DNA of 34,225 bases, from positions 1 through 34,225 of the forward strand of contig JAGGXX010000026.1 of the NCBI GenBank assembly GCA_021162845.1, written 5' to 3'. The position numbers were made by a program, and so were the translations under genes. Origin of the DNA: Thermoprotei archaeon. GTDB taxonomy: Archaea > Thermoproteota > Thermoprotei > QMSL01 > B3-G16. Below, piece after piece: positions 26,150 through 33,276 of the stretch. How positions within the stretch are numbered: the first letter of the stretch is position 1; every line of letters begins with the position of its first letter. The notes under the pieces are model-generated. The model did no database searches. It saw nothing but the letters and a program-made list of their open reading frames with translations, and had not been told where the DNA came from.

Positions 26150-26887
26150 TTAGATGCCCCTGATAGCTGGCATGGGTGATATAGCGATCCCCTCCTCTGT
26201 TATGTAGAGGTTGTAGCAGTCCAAGGAATGGTTCGTGCCTCGCATCTTCGGTATGTAGAGTCTCCGTATCAGTCTATTACCCTCAAGTACGCTTTCCAGT
26301 ATTATGACACCGTCTACTACGAACTCCTGAGCTGTAAACCTAACCTCATGAGTGCCTAATGGTATCTCAGCCAATAGAAGTGACGTAGCCTTGCTCATCA
26401 TTAGCTCCCTATAAAGCCTTAAGAGGAGAAGACGCGCATCTCCTTCCCCCTTACATAGGGAGAGTAAGGCGCTTATGGTATCCACAACGACTCTCTTGGC
26501 CTTAACCTCACGCAAGGGCCTCACGATCTTATATACTATGTCGTTTATGCCCTGTACCTGTCCGGTCTCCAAGGCGACTAAGTATGGTACATCCATGAGG
26601 GGCAAGTCAACTAACTTCACTAACCCCTCATCCTCTAGAGCCGCTAGATCCCATCCAAACCTTAATGCATTCCTCCTAATCCGCTGAACGGGCTCGGTTA
26701 CGGATATATATACTCCAGGCTCACCTAACTCCCTAGCACCGTAATATATGAACTGAAGCCCTAAGGTCGTCTTACCAGTGCCGGGATGTCCCGCTACGAG
26801 AATAACATCTCCCCTTATCAATCCCCCCTCTATTATTTCGTCTAACCCCATTACTCCTGTAGGCGTGCGTTCTATGGCCCTCCCCAT
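26150..26887 (-). CDS. KaiC-like RecA-fold ATPase, single domain
   Basis: A 245-residue protein with one KaiC domain. The start RTPTGVMGLDEIIEGGLIRG is typical, Walker A GHPGTGKTT is at 33-41, and the Walker B strand RVVVDTISALLSL at about 131. Archaeal single-domain KaiC proteins (circadian-clock relatives) are widespread and mostly of unknown role, often regulatory. It lies eight bases after the gene at 27474, so the two form an operon with the P-loop-less partner first. Confidence 0.87.
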   Translation of the reverse strand: MGRAIERTPTGVMGLDEIIEGGLIRGDVILVAGHPGTGKTTLGLQFIYYGARELGEPGVYISVTEPVQRIRRNALRFGWDLAALEDEGLVKLVDLPLMDVPYLVALETGQVQGINDIVYKIVRPLREVKAKRVVVDTISALLSLCKGEGDARLLLLRLYRELMMSKATSLLLAEIPLGTHEVRFTAQEFVVDGVIILESVLEGNRLIRRLYIPKMRGTNHSLDCYNLYITEEGIAISPMPAIRGI

Positions 26888-26895
26888 TCCTCCTG

Positions 26896-27474
26896 TTACA
26901 CCTCATATATCCTGTCTACGTATTGCCTTATTGTATTTTCCAGTTGCTTCTCAAGTTCGCTTCCATAATACAATATGACGCCATAATACCTTCGCGTCCT
27001 CAGCCTGTTTGTCGTATAGATGAGGAACTGCAATACCCTCCGCATGCCATTGAATATTATGAACGTGGCCAACCCGTCTATCATGAGCCAGGTCTCATTT
27101 GGCTTAGCCTCCAAAATCCTAAACCCCCTCTCCATGAGGAGGCTTACCTCGCTAAGGTCGCTAGGAGATGAAACGAAGAGAGCTCCTTCTACCCTTGGTC
27201 CGCCTACTGACCGCGTTAGACAATCTATGAATAGTAGCTTCTTCTGCCTCACAGCACGTTCAATCACGAACCCGTACGTTCTAAGTCCCTCCATGAAGTT
27301 ACCCGCCGATCTATTCCCTAGAATTAATAATGCCTTATGCCCGCGCTCCTCCACAAGTCTCTTAAGCATGAGTGCTATGGCATCAAGCACCTGTATTTCA
27401 TCAGGTATCCTTATAAGCACTATGCTAGGAGTAGCAAGACTTGTTACATCGTTTACGAGCTCTCGCACGCTCAT
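26896..27474 (-). CDS. KaiC-like protein lacking the P-loop, probable partner
   Basis: A 192-residue protein. The strand/loop pattern (ALLILGNRSAGNFMEGLRTY, then KKLLFIDCLTRSVGG, then ETWLMIDGLATFIIFNGMRR) follows the RecA/KaiC fold, but there is no GxxxxGKT Walker A. It is probably an inactive paralogue that binds the active KaiC protein encoded next. Similar degenerate KaiC-like families occur in archaea; I assign no precise family. The ATG is at 27474, with GAGGT upstream. Confidence 0.7.
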   Translation of the reverse strand: MSVRELVNDVTSLATPSIVLIRIPDEIQVLDAIALMLKRLVEERGHKALLILGNRSAGNFMEGLRTYGFVIERAVRQKKLLFIDCLTRSVGGPRVEGALFVSSPSDLSEVSLLMERGFRILEAKPNETWLMIDGLATFIIFNGMRRVLQFLIYTTNRLRTRRYYGVILYYGSELEKQLENTIRQYVDRIYEV

Positions 27475-27536
27475 GACATGGGTGACCTCTTCATTAAGGA
27501 ATTCAGTATCGTCAATCTCTTTTTCCGTGAAGAAAA

Positions 27537-27546
27537 GTATATAAGG
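27537..27546 (-). promoter_or_regulatory. TATA box of the KaiC-like operon
   Basis: CTTATATACT on the minus strand, about 63-72 bases before ATG 27474, giving a leader of roughly 35-40 bases. Confidence 0.45.
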
Positions 27547-27647
27547 GGTAATGCCTCCTAGGGCAATAGTATATCCCTTAGGTTCATGCCGTTACAGACG
27601 TAGAAGGCTTAATCATCCTACATATTTCGGTCAAGGGAGAGGCTGAC

Positions 27648-28322
27648 GTGAGGGGAATGCTGCTCGAAATATGCATCACAAGCCTAGGTCCCGGTGAGGG
27701 CAAAACACTGCTCCTTAACCTCCTTTCATTCAAATTGGCTGGGAAAAAGAAGCGCGCTTTGGTCTTGCTCTCAGCGAGGGAATGTGAGTCACTAGGTCTA
27801 GCTAGGTTCTCAGGCACTCTGGCCGCGGGGGAAAACGTATCACTCGATGTCTACGAGAATAGGGGAATAAGCTACATGCTCTATAAGATCAATTCACTTG
27901 ACTTCTCAGAGCATAAGGCTTTTTCCTATGCTAGAACGTCCTGCAGGGACTATGCCATGGAGAATGGTGTTAACTTAATCATATCCGAGGCACCATATGA
28001 TCTAGAGTACGCCTATGACCTAGCTATTAGTTCGGATATCCTAGTAGTGCTCTCTACACCGCTCACTTTACCTAAGCTTAATGTCTTTTCGAATACATTA
28101 CGTGATGCGATTTTAGTGATCAACATGTACGACCTAATGCGTGAAATGCCTGATAGCCTAAAGGAGAAGCTTCCCAGAAGGACTTACTTCTTGCCTTACG
28201 ATCCTAACTTGGCCCTAGGTCGCCCCATATGCGAGGCTACTGAGAAATTCAGAAAATTCACTGAGCGTCTCATAAACGAGCTAATGCTAGATATCCAAGC
28301 GTACCTTCAAATGGGGATCTAA
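27648..28322 (+). CDS. MinD/ParA-like P-loop ATPase
   Basis: A 224-residue protein. The P-loop GPGEGKTLL begins at residue 14, and LIISEAPYDLEYAYDLAISS with VVLSTPLTL fits the Walker B and following strand of the MinD/Mrp/ParA class. The deviant first lysine of the KGGxGK signature is absent (LGPGEGKT). It is one half of a pair with the ferredoxin-bearing gene that starts immediately after its stop. I do not recognise the target. GTG 27648 is used; ATG 27657 is an equally possible start. Confidence 0.7.
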   Translation: MRGMLLEICITSLGPGEGKTLLLNLLSFKLAGKKKRALVLLSARECESLGLARFSGTLAAGENVSLDVYENRGISYMLYKINSLDFSEHKAFSYARTSCRDYAMENGVNLIISEAPYDLEYAYDLAISSDILVVLSTPLTLPKLNVFSNTLRDAILVINMYDLMREMPDSLKEKLPRRTYFLPYDPNLALGRPICEATEKFRKFTERLINELMLDIQAYLQMGI

Positions 28323-29108
28323 ATGAACCTCCTCTTATTATGGGATCGTACTCCTTCCGAGTTAGTTACGTCCCTCGCTATAGTCAAGCTTATGCATGAG
28401 CTTAAGAAAGATCACATCCTTTTGATAGACGTGAAGGGCGAGTTACGTGCTCTATTGGAATTACATAAGGACAGAAGCTCCCCAGTATATACGTTGATCC
28501 CTGAGATAAACTACCGGGCATGCGATGCCTGCGGTAACTGCGCTGAGGTATGCCCCACTAGGGCACTAGTCTTCACGCCGGGCTTGAAGCCCTCAATTCT
28601 AGAGGCGAATTGTATAGGCTGTGGGAAATGCGTAAATGCCTGCCCCAAGGGGGCTATAACGGCCAACGAGCGTGAACTAGGCTCAGTCCTAGAGGGGCAT
28701 TGGGCATCCCTACCGGTCCTCTACCCCACGAGTAAAGTACTTATTGGTGAGATCTTGCGTCCTTTGCTTGAAGGGAAGACCATAGAGCTCGCGCATGGTA
28801 AGCCTCAACGATACAAGGTATTCCTATATCCCCTGATATACGGGGAAGTCCTCTCTAAGCTCCTCTCGATCAGCAATATGAAGATCATCGTGAAGCGTAA
28901 TAGGAAATCCAGCATAAGGGTTGAGGGCTCACATTCCATCACGGTCGTCATCGGTAGCGCTCGAATTGAGGGCGCGGTAAATATCACGGAACACGATCTC
29001 AGGCGGATATACCGCGGAGAAATAGAGGTCGTTATAGGTGAATTGATGCGTAAGCTCCTTGAAAAGGGCGTATTCAAGGCTATTTTAGAGATGCTAGGAC
29101 CATGCTGA
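28323..29108 (+). CDS. MinD-like protein with inserted ferredoxin domain, no Walker A
   Basis: A 261-residue protein. Residues 1-45 follow a MinD-type start (LLLLWDRTPSELVTSLAIVK) in which the P-loop residues are missing. Two [4Fe-4S] motifs follow: Cys67/70/73/77 and Cys97/100/103/107. After that the MinD-like fold resumes with PVLYPTSKVLIGEILRPLLE. This matches the layout of MinD-superfamily proteins with an inserted ferredoxin domain (COG1149 type), which usually occur as two adjacent genes. The ATPase lost here may be supplied by the partner gene. The 3' end overlaps the converging mtnA gene by 15 bases. Confidence 0.75.
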   Translation: MNLLLLWDRTPSELVTSLAIVKLMHELKKDHILLIDVKGELRALLELHKDRSSPVYTLIPEINYRACDACGNCAEVCPTRALVFTPGLKPSILEANCIGCGKCVNACPKGAITANERELGSVLEGHWASLPVLYPTSKVLIGEILRPLLEGKTIELAHGKPQRYKVFLYPLIYGEVLSKLLSISNMKIIVKRNRKSSIRVEGSHSITVVIGSARIEGAVNITEHDLRRIYRGEIEVVIGELMRKLLEKGVFKAILEMLGPC

Positions 29109-30158
29109 GAGGCTCAGAATCCGCCTTATGTTCTCCTCGTAAGGCGGTCTTATTATCCCTCTCTCCGTTATTATCGCTGTTACGTATTCAGGTGGCGTTA
29201 TGTCGAAAGCTGGGTTAAACGCCTTTGCCCCCTCAGGCGCTATCCGTAGGCCCATAACGCATAACACCTCCTCGGGCTTCCGCTCCTCAATGATCACGTC
29301 CTTTACCTTAGAATCCAAATCAAATGTCGAAAACGGCGCGGCCACGTAGAATGGTATACCGTGCGTCTTGGCCAGAACAGCTATGGAGTATGTGCCTATC
29401 TTGTTTATCACGTGACCATCCGCTAGCACCCTATCGGCACCCACGATCACCTTATCTATCATCCCCTTATACATGCAGTACCCGACCATATTGTCCGTTA
29501 TCAAGGTCACGGGTATTCCATCTTTCATTAGCTCATAAACCGTAAGCCTAGCACCTTGTAACTTAGGGCGCGTCTCGGTAGCTATAACCTTTATCCTCTT
29601 ACCTCCCTCGACCGCTGCCCTGATGACGCCTAATGCCGTACCGTACCCAACTGTGGCCAACGCCCCAGCATTACAATGCGTTAGGATCGTATCTCCATCA
29701 TCTATGAGCTGGGCACCTATCTTCCCTAAGCGCTTATTGACCTCTACGTCCTCCTCGGCTATTTTATTAGCCTCCTCAATTACCGCCTTTTTCACATCCT
29801 CGACCCCATCCTTAACTGCCATGGCCCTCCTTAACACCCTCTCCAGCGCCCAGAAGAGATTAACGGCAGTAGGGCGGGTACTCCTCAGCTCCTCATATGC
29901 CTTCTTGATATCCTCGATCAGCTGAGCCCTAGTTCGTGCACCACTATTATGAGCAGCCAACGCTAATCCGTATGCTGCAGCGGCCCCGATGGCAGGAGCT
30001 CCCCTAACCTTCATGGTCCTTATAGCTTCGCATACCTCTCGATAACTTACACACTTTATGAACTCTAACGAATGCGGGAGCTTGCTCTGATCCACCAAGT
30101 AAACGGCCCCTTCACGCCAGTATATAGTCCGGAAATCGCTAAAGAACATGCCTGACAT
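29094..30158 (-). CDS. mtnA: S-methyl-5-thioribose-1-phosphate isomerase (aIF2B-like)
   Basis: A 354-residue protein of the MtnA family, related to eIF2B alpha/beta/delta. The N-terminal TIYWREGAVYLVDQSKLPH, KVRGAPAIGAAAAYGLALAA, catalytic Cys162 in LTHCNAGALATVGYGTA and Asp242 in GADRVLADGHVINKIGT are all present. The family converts methylthioribose-1-phosphate to methylthioribulose-1-phosphate in methionine salvage. Related archaeal ribose-1,5-bisphosphate isomerases are close, but the full length and N-terminal domain favour MtnA. A TATA-like CTAATATAGC sits about 40 bases upstream (30205-30196). Confidence 0.92.
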   Translation of the reverse strand: MSGMFFSDFRTIYWREGAVYLVDQSKLPHSLEFIKCVSYREVCEAIRTMKVRGAPAIGAAAAYGLALAAHNSGARTRAQLIEDIKKAYEELRSTRPTAVNLFWALERVLRRAMAVKDGVEDVKKAVIEEANKIAEEDVEVNKRLGKIGAQLIDDGDTILTHCNAGALATVGYGTALGVIRAAVEGGKRIKVIATETRPKLQGARLTVYELMKDGIPVTLITDNMVGYCMYKGMIDKVIVGADRVLADGHVINKIGTYSIAVLAKTHGIPFYVAAPFSTFDLDSKVKDVIIEERKPEEVLCVMGLRIAPEGAKAFNPAFDITPPEYVTAIITERGIIRPPYEENIRRILSLSAWS

Positions 30159-30317
30159 GAGATATCCCTAGGTAATCACTAAGAGTAACCATGCTATATT
30201 AGTCTCGTGCTTTTAGCGGAAATGTATCATGGAACATATTAGCTACTAGCCTTAAAGTACATGGGGAAGTTCTATATCAGAAGGCATATGAGGTATTTTA
30301 TGATCATGAATTAGTAG

Positions 30318-30614
30318 ATTTCATTCAAAGTAGCCTCTCAGGAAGTTAAGAGGTTAAGGGACGCTGAGCTTCAGGTATATCAATATTAGCCTAGTACTAA
30401 GGCTAAATATTCCGAGCTACCGCAGGTGAAGAAGTTTCAGGCTAATAATAGGTGGCCTCTCCCGCATCCCCAACAGAGTAGATACTCTCAAGGGGTTATA
30501 CCTTACAATCAGGATGTAACCTCAGGAGGTTACAGCTTCGATGACCCATCAGCGAACGCTAATATCTCGATAGATACAACAAATCTATACGTGAGGCAGA
30601 ATAACTTCGTGTAG
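30318..30614 (+). pseudogene. Fragment of an unrecognised, glutamine-rich protein gene
   Basis: One frame reads VASQEVKRLRDAELQVYQY, a TAG at 30387, then 74 open codons containing VKKFQANNRWPLPHP and PSANANISIDTTNLY to a TAG at 30612. Two TAGs also lie just upstream (30312, 30315). The internal TAG could come from CAG by a single C-to-T change. The 62-codon part from ATG 30426 might still be expressed, but no ribosome site is visible. I do not recognise the family. Confidence 0.35.
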
Positions 30615-30746
30615 GAGGTGTCCATTCTGAAGGAAGAGCGCCTAAGGCTTCTTGAAGAGATCATTCAATAGTTGAAGGAGAATGAATGAGCCAGAGGGCG
30701 CTTCATCGCTAGAGGAAATCGGAAGCGCATAAGCGGGCTATCTCGA
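30613..30746 (+). pseudogene. Remnant of a second gene with a preserved ribosome site
   Basis: The preceding TAG overlaps a perfect Shine-Dalgarno GGAGGTG (30614-30620). It is followed in the same frame by ILKEERLRLLEEIIQ, TAG (30669), LKENE, TGA (30687) and ARGRFIARGNRKRISGL. The helical, charged text looks like a short coiled-coil protein broken by stops. The preserved stop/ribosome-site junction suggests a former operon with the fragment before it. Confidence 0.35.
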
Positions 30747-30981
30747 TAGGAAGATGAGACAAGGATATATACAGTGAGTTGTCCTGTGTGCTCTTCATGA
30801 TCCTTAGCTCCTGTTCCACTTTACATGGTATTCGTAAAGCTCCAAGGGATTCAAACTGCCAACCTATATACGGAGAAATAATAAGGTAGAGACTATGTCT
30901 TAAAGGATGCCCTGGAGAGATAGCACTATCAAGCAGGACTACCTTTCGAGACTCATTGTGCAGAGGCGGACAAAGCCTTCC

Positions 30982-30993
30982 ACTCTGCAGAGG
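30982..30993. repeat. Palindrome copy 1 before the AAA ATPase gene
   Basis: ACTCTGCAGAGG contains the 10-base perfect palindrome CTCTGCAGAG. It lies 100 bases before the ATPase start and shares 11 of 12 bases with copy 2. A partial copy (GTGCAGAGG) is at about 30959. Confidence 0.55.
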
Positions 30994-31050
30994 AGATAGG
31001 AATATATAACAGTCTTCCCGTATAGAGGAAAGAATATATGTGATGAATAT

Positions 31051-31062
31051 CCTCTGCAGAGG
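31051..31062. repeat. Palindrome copy 2 before the AAA ATPase gene
   Basis: CCTCTGCAGAGG is a perfect 12-base palindrome, 31 bases before the ATPase start codon and 69 bases after copy 1. The position suits an operator, perhaps for autoregulation by the winged-helix part of the ATPase, but this is inference. Confidence 0.55.
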
Positions 31063-31092
31063 TGAATAAACCTGAGGTTTAAATCCTCCAGA

Positions 31093-32532
31093 TTGGGAAT
31101 CCGAGCTCGAGTTTCAGATTATATAAGACGATTATTAGTCGTAGCTCCTCGTAAAGCGCTTCTATATACACGTCGCGGACGACAGGAATTGCCACATCGA
31201 TGGATATTCTTCAGATTAACAAAGTTCATTCACGACTTCTTAAATGGAGGCACTGAGATCAGACTTATCATGATGCCTGGCTTAAGAGGTACAGGCAAAA
31301 CAACCATTCTATGGCAATTATATAGATATTTGTTAGAAAGGGAAAGGATACCCCTCGATCATATACTTTTTCTTCCAGTGGATGAGCTCCGGACGCTTAT
31401 CGGCGGAAATATCTATGATGCTATTAGTTGTTATGAAGAATTGCTAGGATCCAGCTTAGAAGAAATGAGAGAGCCTATTTTCCTTCTTCTAGATGAGGTG
31501 ACTTATGACCCAAATTGGCCATCAGCGGTTAAGGCTATTTATGACAAATCTCCACTGGTATTCATCATAGTTTCAGGGTCTTCAGCATTAGCATTAAAGA
31601 TAACTTCGGACCTAGCTCGTAGAGGAGTTAGAGAAATTCTGTACCCCATGAATATGGCCGAGTATTTGATGCTTAGACACGGCAAATATCAGCGGCGAGA
31701 TTTCACAAGGAATCTAAAGGTAGCACTCTTTGAGGGCGCCTCACCTGAAGGAATAGTCCAAAAGCTTGGAATTCTTCATCGAGGGTTAACGAGTATAGGG
31801 TTAGACTTACGCAATCTTGTGGTACACTATCTTAAATTTGGGGGATTACCCTTCACTATGCGAAATGGAGAGGTGGCCTATGAACAGGTCTACGATGTCA
31901 TTGAAAGGGTTGTAAATAGGGATTTCGCCATGATATACAAGATGAGGAGCGAGACTCGAGAAAAGGCTGTAGCCATACTAGCAGGTCTCGCCACGCACCC
32001 TCCAGGTCCAGTTGTGATATCCAATATAGCGAAGAGTCTAGGGATAAAGTATGATACCGTAAGAAAGATTCTTCATGCGTTAGTCAACTCACTCATTCTC
32101 TACTCGATATCACCTTATGCGAAAGGGATCGCACAGGTTAGGAAGACGCGTAAATACTGTTTCTCCACTCCCGTGGTTCGAGCTGCGCTGGCTTTTCGCC
32201 TTGGTTGGTCACCAGATGATCTTCTGGGACCAATGTTAGAAGATGCTGTACTGGCTTCTCTCGTTCGTCTTAAAGCAACTTACCCTAAGGTGATAGGAAT
32301 TCATTATGATCCAACAAAAGGCGGTGCAGATGCAATAGTTGAAATTTCGTCAGTTAAAGGAACTGTAAGCATACCAATAGAAGTGGGGTGGGGTTATAAA
32401 GATAGTAGACAAGTTAAGAACACTATGAAGCGCCTCTCCTCGCCTTACGGCATAATAGTTGACGATGTTGTAAAACCTGAGTTGGACGGTAATGTAATCC
32501 ATATACCTAAGTACATGTTCCTCATGATGTAG
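31093..32532 (+). CDS. AAA ATPase with C-terminal DUF4143/nuclease-like domain
   Basis: A 479-residue protein of the archaeal AAA_14/DUF4143 group. Walker A is GLRGTGKTT (63-71) and Walker B FLLLDEVTY (about 130-138), with sensor-like VSGSSALALK after it. A winged-helix segment ISNIAKSLGIKYDTVRKILH (about 315) follows, then a C-terminal fold resembling a PD-(D/E)xK domain (GGADAIVE...IPIEVGWGYK), in which the usual ExK lysine is replaced by Gly. The family is common in mobile or accessory regions; its function is unclear. It starts with TTG 31093 and has no evident ribosome site. Codon choice looks more AT-rich than the core genes. Confidence 0.82.
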   Translation: MGIRARVSDYIRRLLVVAPRKALLYTRRGRQELPHRWIFFRLTKFIHDFLNGGTEIRLIMMPGLRGTGKTTILWQLYRYLLERERIPLDHILFLPVDELRTLIGGNIYDAISCYEELLGSSLEEMREPIFLLLDEVTYDPNWPSAVKAIYDKSPLVFIIVSGSSALALKITSDLARRGVREILYPMNMAEYLMLRHGKYQRRDFTRNLKVALFEGASPEGIVQKLGILHRGLTSIGLDLRNLVVHYLKFGGLPFTMRNGEVAYEQVYDVIERVVNRDFAMIYKMRSETREKAVAILAGLATHPPGPVVISNIAKSLGIKYDTVRKILHALVNSLILYSISPYAKGIAQVRKTRKYCFSTPVVRAALAFRLGWSPDDLLGPMLEDAVLASLVRLKATYPKVIGIHYDPTKGGADAIVEISSVKGTVSIPIEVGWGYKDSRQVKNTMKRLSSPYGIIVDDVVKPELDGNVIHIPKYMFLMM

Positions 32533-32842
32533 AGCCGAATAAGTCCCACTTGACTAAAACAGGCTCTTGTACTACCAGCTCGTAGCTATTAGTACTCACT
32601 AGATTTTTGATATCAGAAGAGCATTTCTTCGTAGGTCTGGGCTAAGCTTCTATAATTCGCCTCCCATAGGTGTTAACGGCGAGAGCATGATGCTCAGAAT
32701 CGAGGATTTAGAGTTCGTTGGCTTCTGGCTAAAGTTGAAGAATGACGGAGTTCGGGAGTACGTCTATCTTCTTGGGTGCCTAAGGTCTGGAAGGGAAGTT
32801 CGTATCGACAGAATTGAGGATGTAGTTTGCGGCTATCTTGCG
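32533..32842. other. 310-base gap with nothing identifiable
   Basis: An ATG frame from 32687 reads plausibly for about 50 codons (IEDLEFVGFWLKLKNDGVRE) but then runs through the antisense of tRNA-Leu, so at most it is a gene truncated at the tRNA. I see no repeat of the tRNA 3' end here and no other signal. Confidence 0.4.
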
Positions 32843-32950
32843 TGGTGCGGGGGGCGGGATTCGAACCCGCGCAGGCCTACGCCACGGGATCTTAAGTCCC
32901 GCCCCTTAGGACGGGTTCTAGCCCCTTTGTCCTGGCTCGGGCACCCCCGC
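32843..32950 (-). tRNA. tRNA-Leu(TAA) with a D-arm intron, CCA encoded
   Basis: The acceptor stem pairs GCGGGGG (32950-32944) with CCCCCGC (32853-32847), then discriminator A32846 and an encoded CCA (32845-32843). The anticodon arm is CGGGA-CTTAAGA-TCCCG with anticodon TAA. A long variable arm (TGGCGTAGGCCTGC) and T-arm GCGGG-TTCGAAT-CCCGC mark a class II tRNA-Leu. The D-arm pairs CCC with GGG only after removal of a 20-nt insert (32907-32926), giving 85 nt before CCA. Confidence 0.94.
32907..32926 (-). other. tRNA-Leu intron (20 nt, about position 21/22)
   Basis: The insert is bounded by a 7-base direct repeat AAGGGGC. The bulge-helix-bulge fixes the phase: GGAC (32932-32929) pairs perfectly with GUCC (32912-32909), with bulges AAA (32928-32926) and UAA (32908-32906). 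The inner stem GGG/CCC has a 7-nt loop. The cut lies between the D-loop and the 3' strand of the D-stem, not in the anticodon loop. Confidence 0.88.
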
Positions 32951-33041
32951 GAGTCTCAAGAGTAGATTTCCCCCTTACGATTTAAGCCTTCCGCTATCAC
33001 GCCGTTAAGTTAATTACTGCTAATCATCATAAATAAAAATA

Positions 33042-33117
33042 GGCCCCGTCGTCTAGCCTGGATCAGGACGCGGGCCTTCGGAGCCCGAGATCCCGGGTTC
33101 AAATCCCGGCGGGGCCA
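33042..33117 (+). tRNA. tRNA-Arg(TCG)
   Basis: The acceptor stem pairs GGCCCCG (33042-33048) with CGGGGCC (33110-33116), then discriminator A33117. The anticodon arm is CGGGC-CTTCGGA-GCCCG with anticodon TCG, and the T-arm CCGGG-TTCAAAT-CCCGG. It is 76 nt with no intron and no encoded CCA. An AT-rich stretch (AAATAAAAAT) precedes it directly. Confidence 0.95.
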
Positions 33118-33276
33118 TCAAACCGCTTTTTCTAAATAAGCCTGAACGATTTCTTCTAGTGGCCCGATGTATCTTATATGGGCTTTGCCGGATAGCAATC
33201 TCTCTTGCTAGTATGCATACCTGTACTCCTTTATCGTACCATCTCTCAGCTTCTTGCGGATCTTTTTAATTGTCAT
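33118..33276 (-). pseudogene. Small protein gene interrupted by an in-frame TAG
   Basis: From ATG 33276 the frame reads MTIKKIRKKLRDGTIKEYRY, then AY, TAG (33210-33208), then QERLLSGKAHIRYIGPLEEI and VQAYLEKAV to TGA at 33118-33120, 53 codons in all. The text is coherent on both sides of the TAG, and no insertion or frame change is present, so this is a point nonsense mutation rather than an intron. Phrases like RYIGPLEEIV occur in short hyperthermophile proteins of unknown function. The stop is directly beside tRNA-Arg. Confidence 0.5.

Larger units (their letters stand above)
30159..31092. other. Gene-poor stretch of about 930 bases with decayed coding fragments
   Basis: No intact gene of convincing length is present on either strand. 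The left edge holds the mtnA promoter. The middle (about 30318-30750) has coherent but broken reading in one frame. The right part has AT-rich motifs (GGATATATACAG, GGAATATATAACAG, GAATATATGTGA) and a duplicated palindrome before the ATPase gene. Stop density in the remainder is about what random sequence would give. Confidence 0.5.

Noticed and set aside
30240-31090. TAG read as a sense codon (glutamine or pyrrolysine) to give one long protein
   Set aside because: TAG ends several intact core genes in this window, TGA and TAA also interrupt the frame, and overall stop density is near random outside 30318-30750.
32687-32965. A 92-codon plus-strand frame ending beyond tRNA-Leu
   Set aside because: Its second half is the antisense of the tRNA (GGRDSNPRRPTP text). 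The first half has no recognisable domain; at most a truncated gene.
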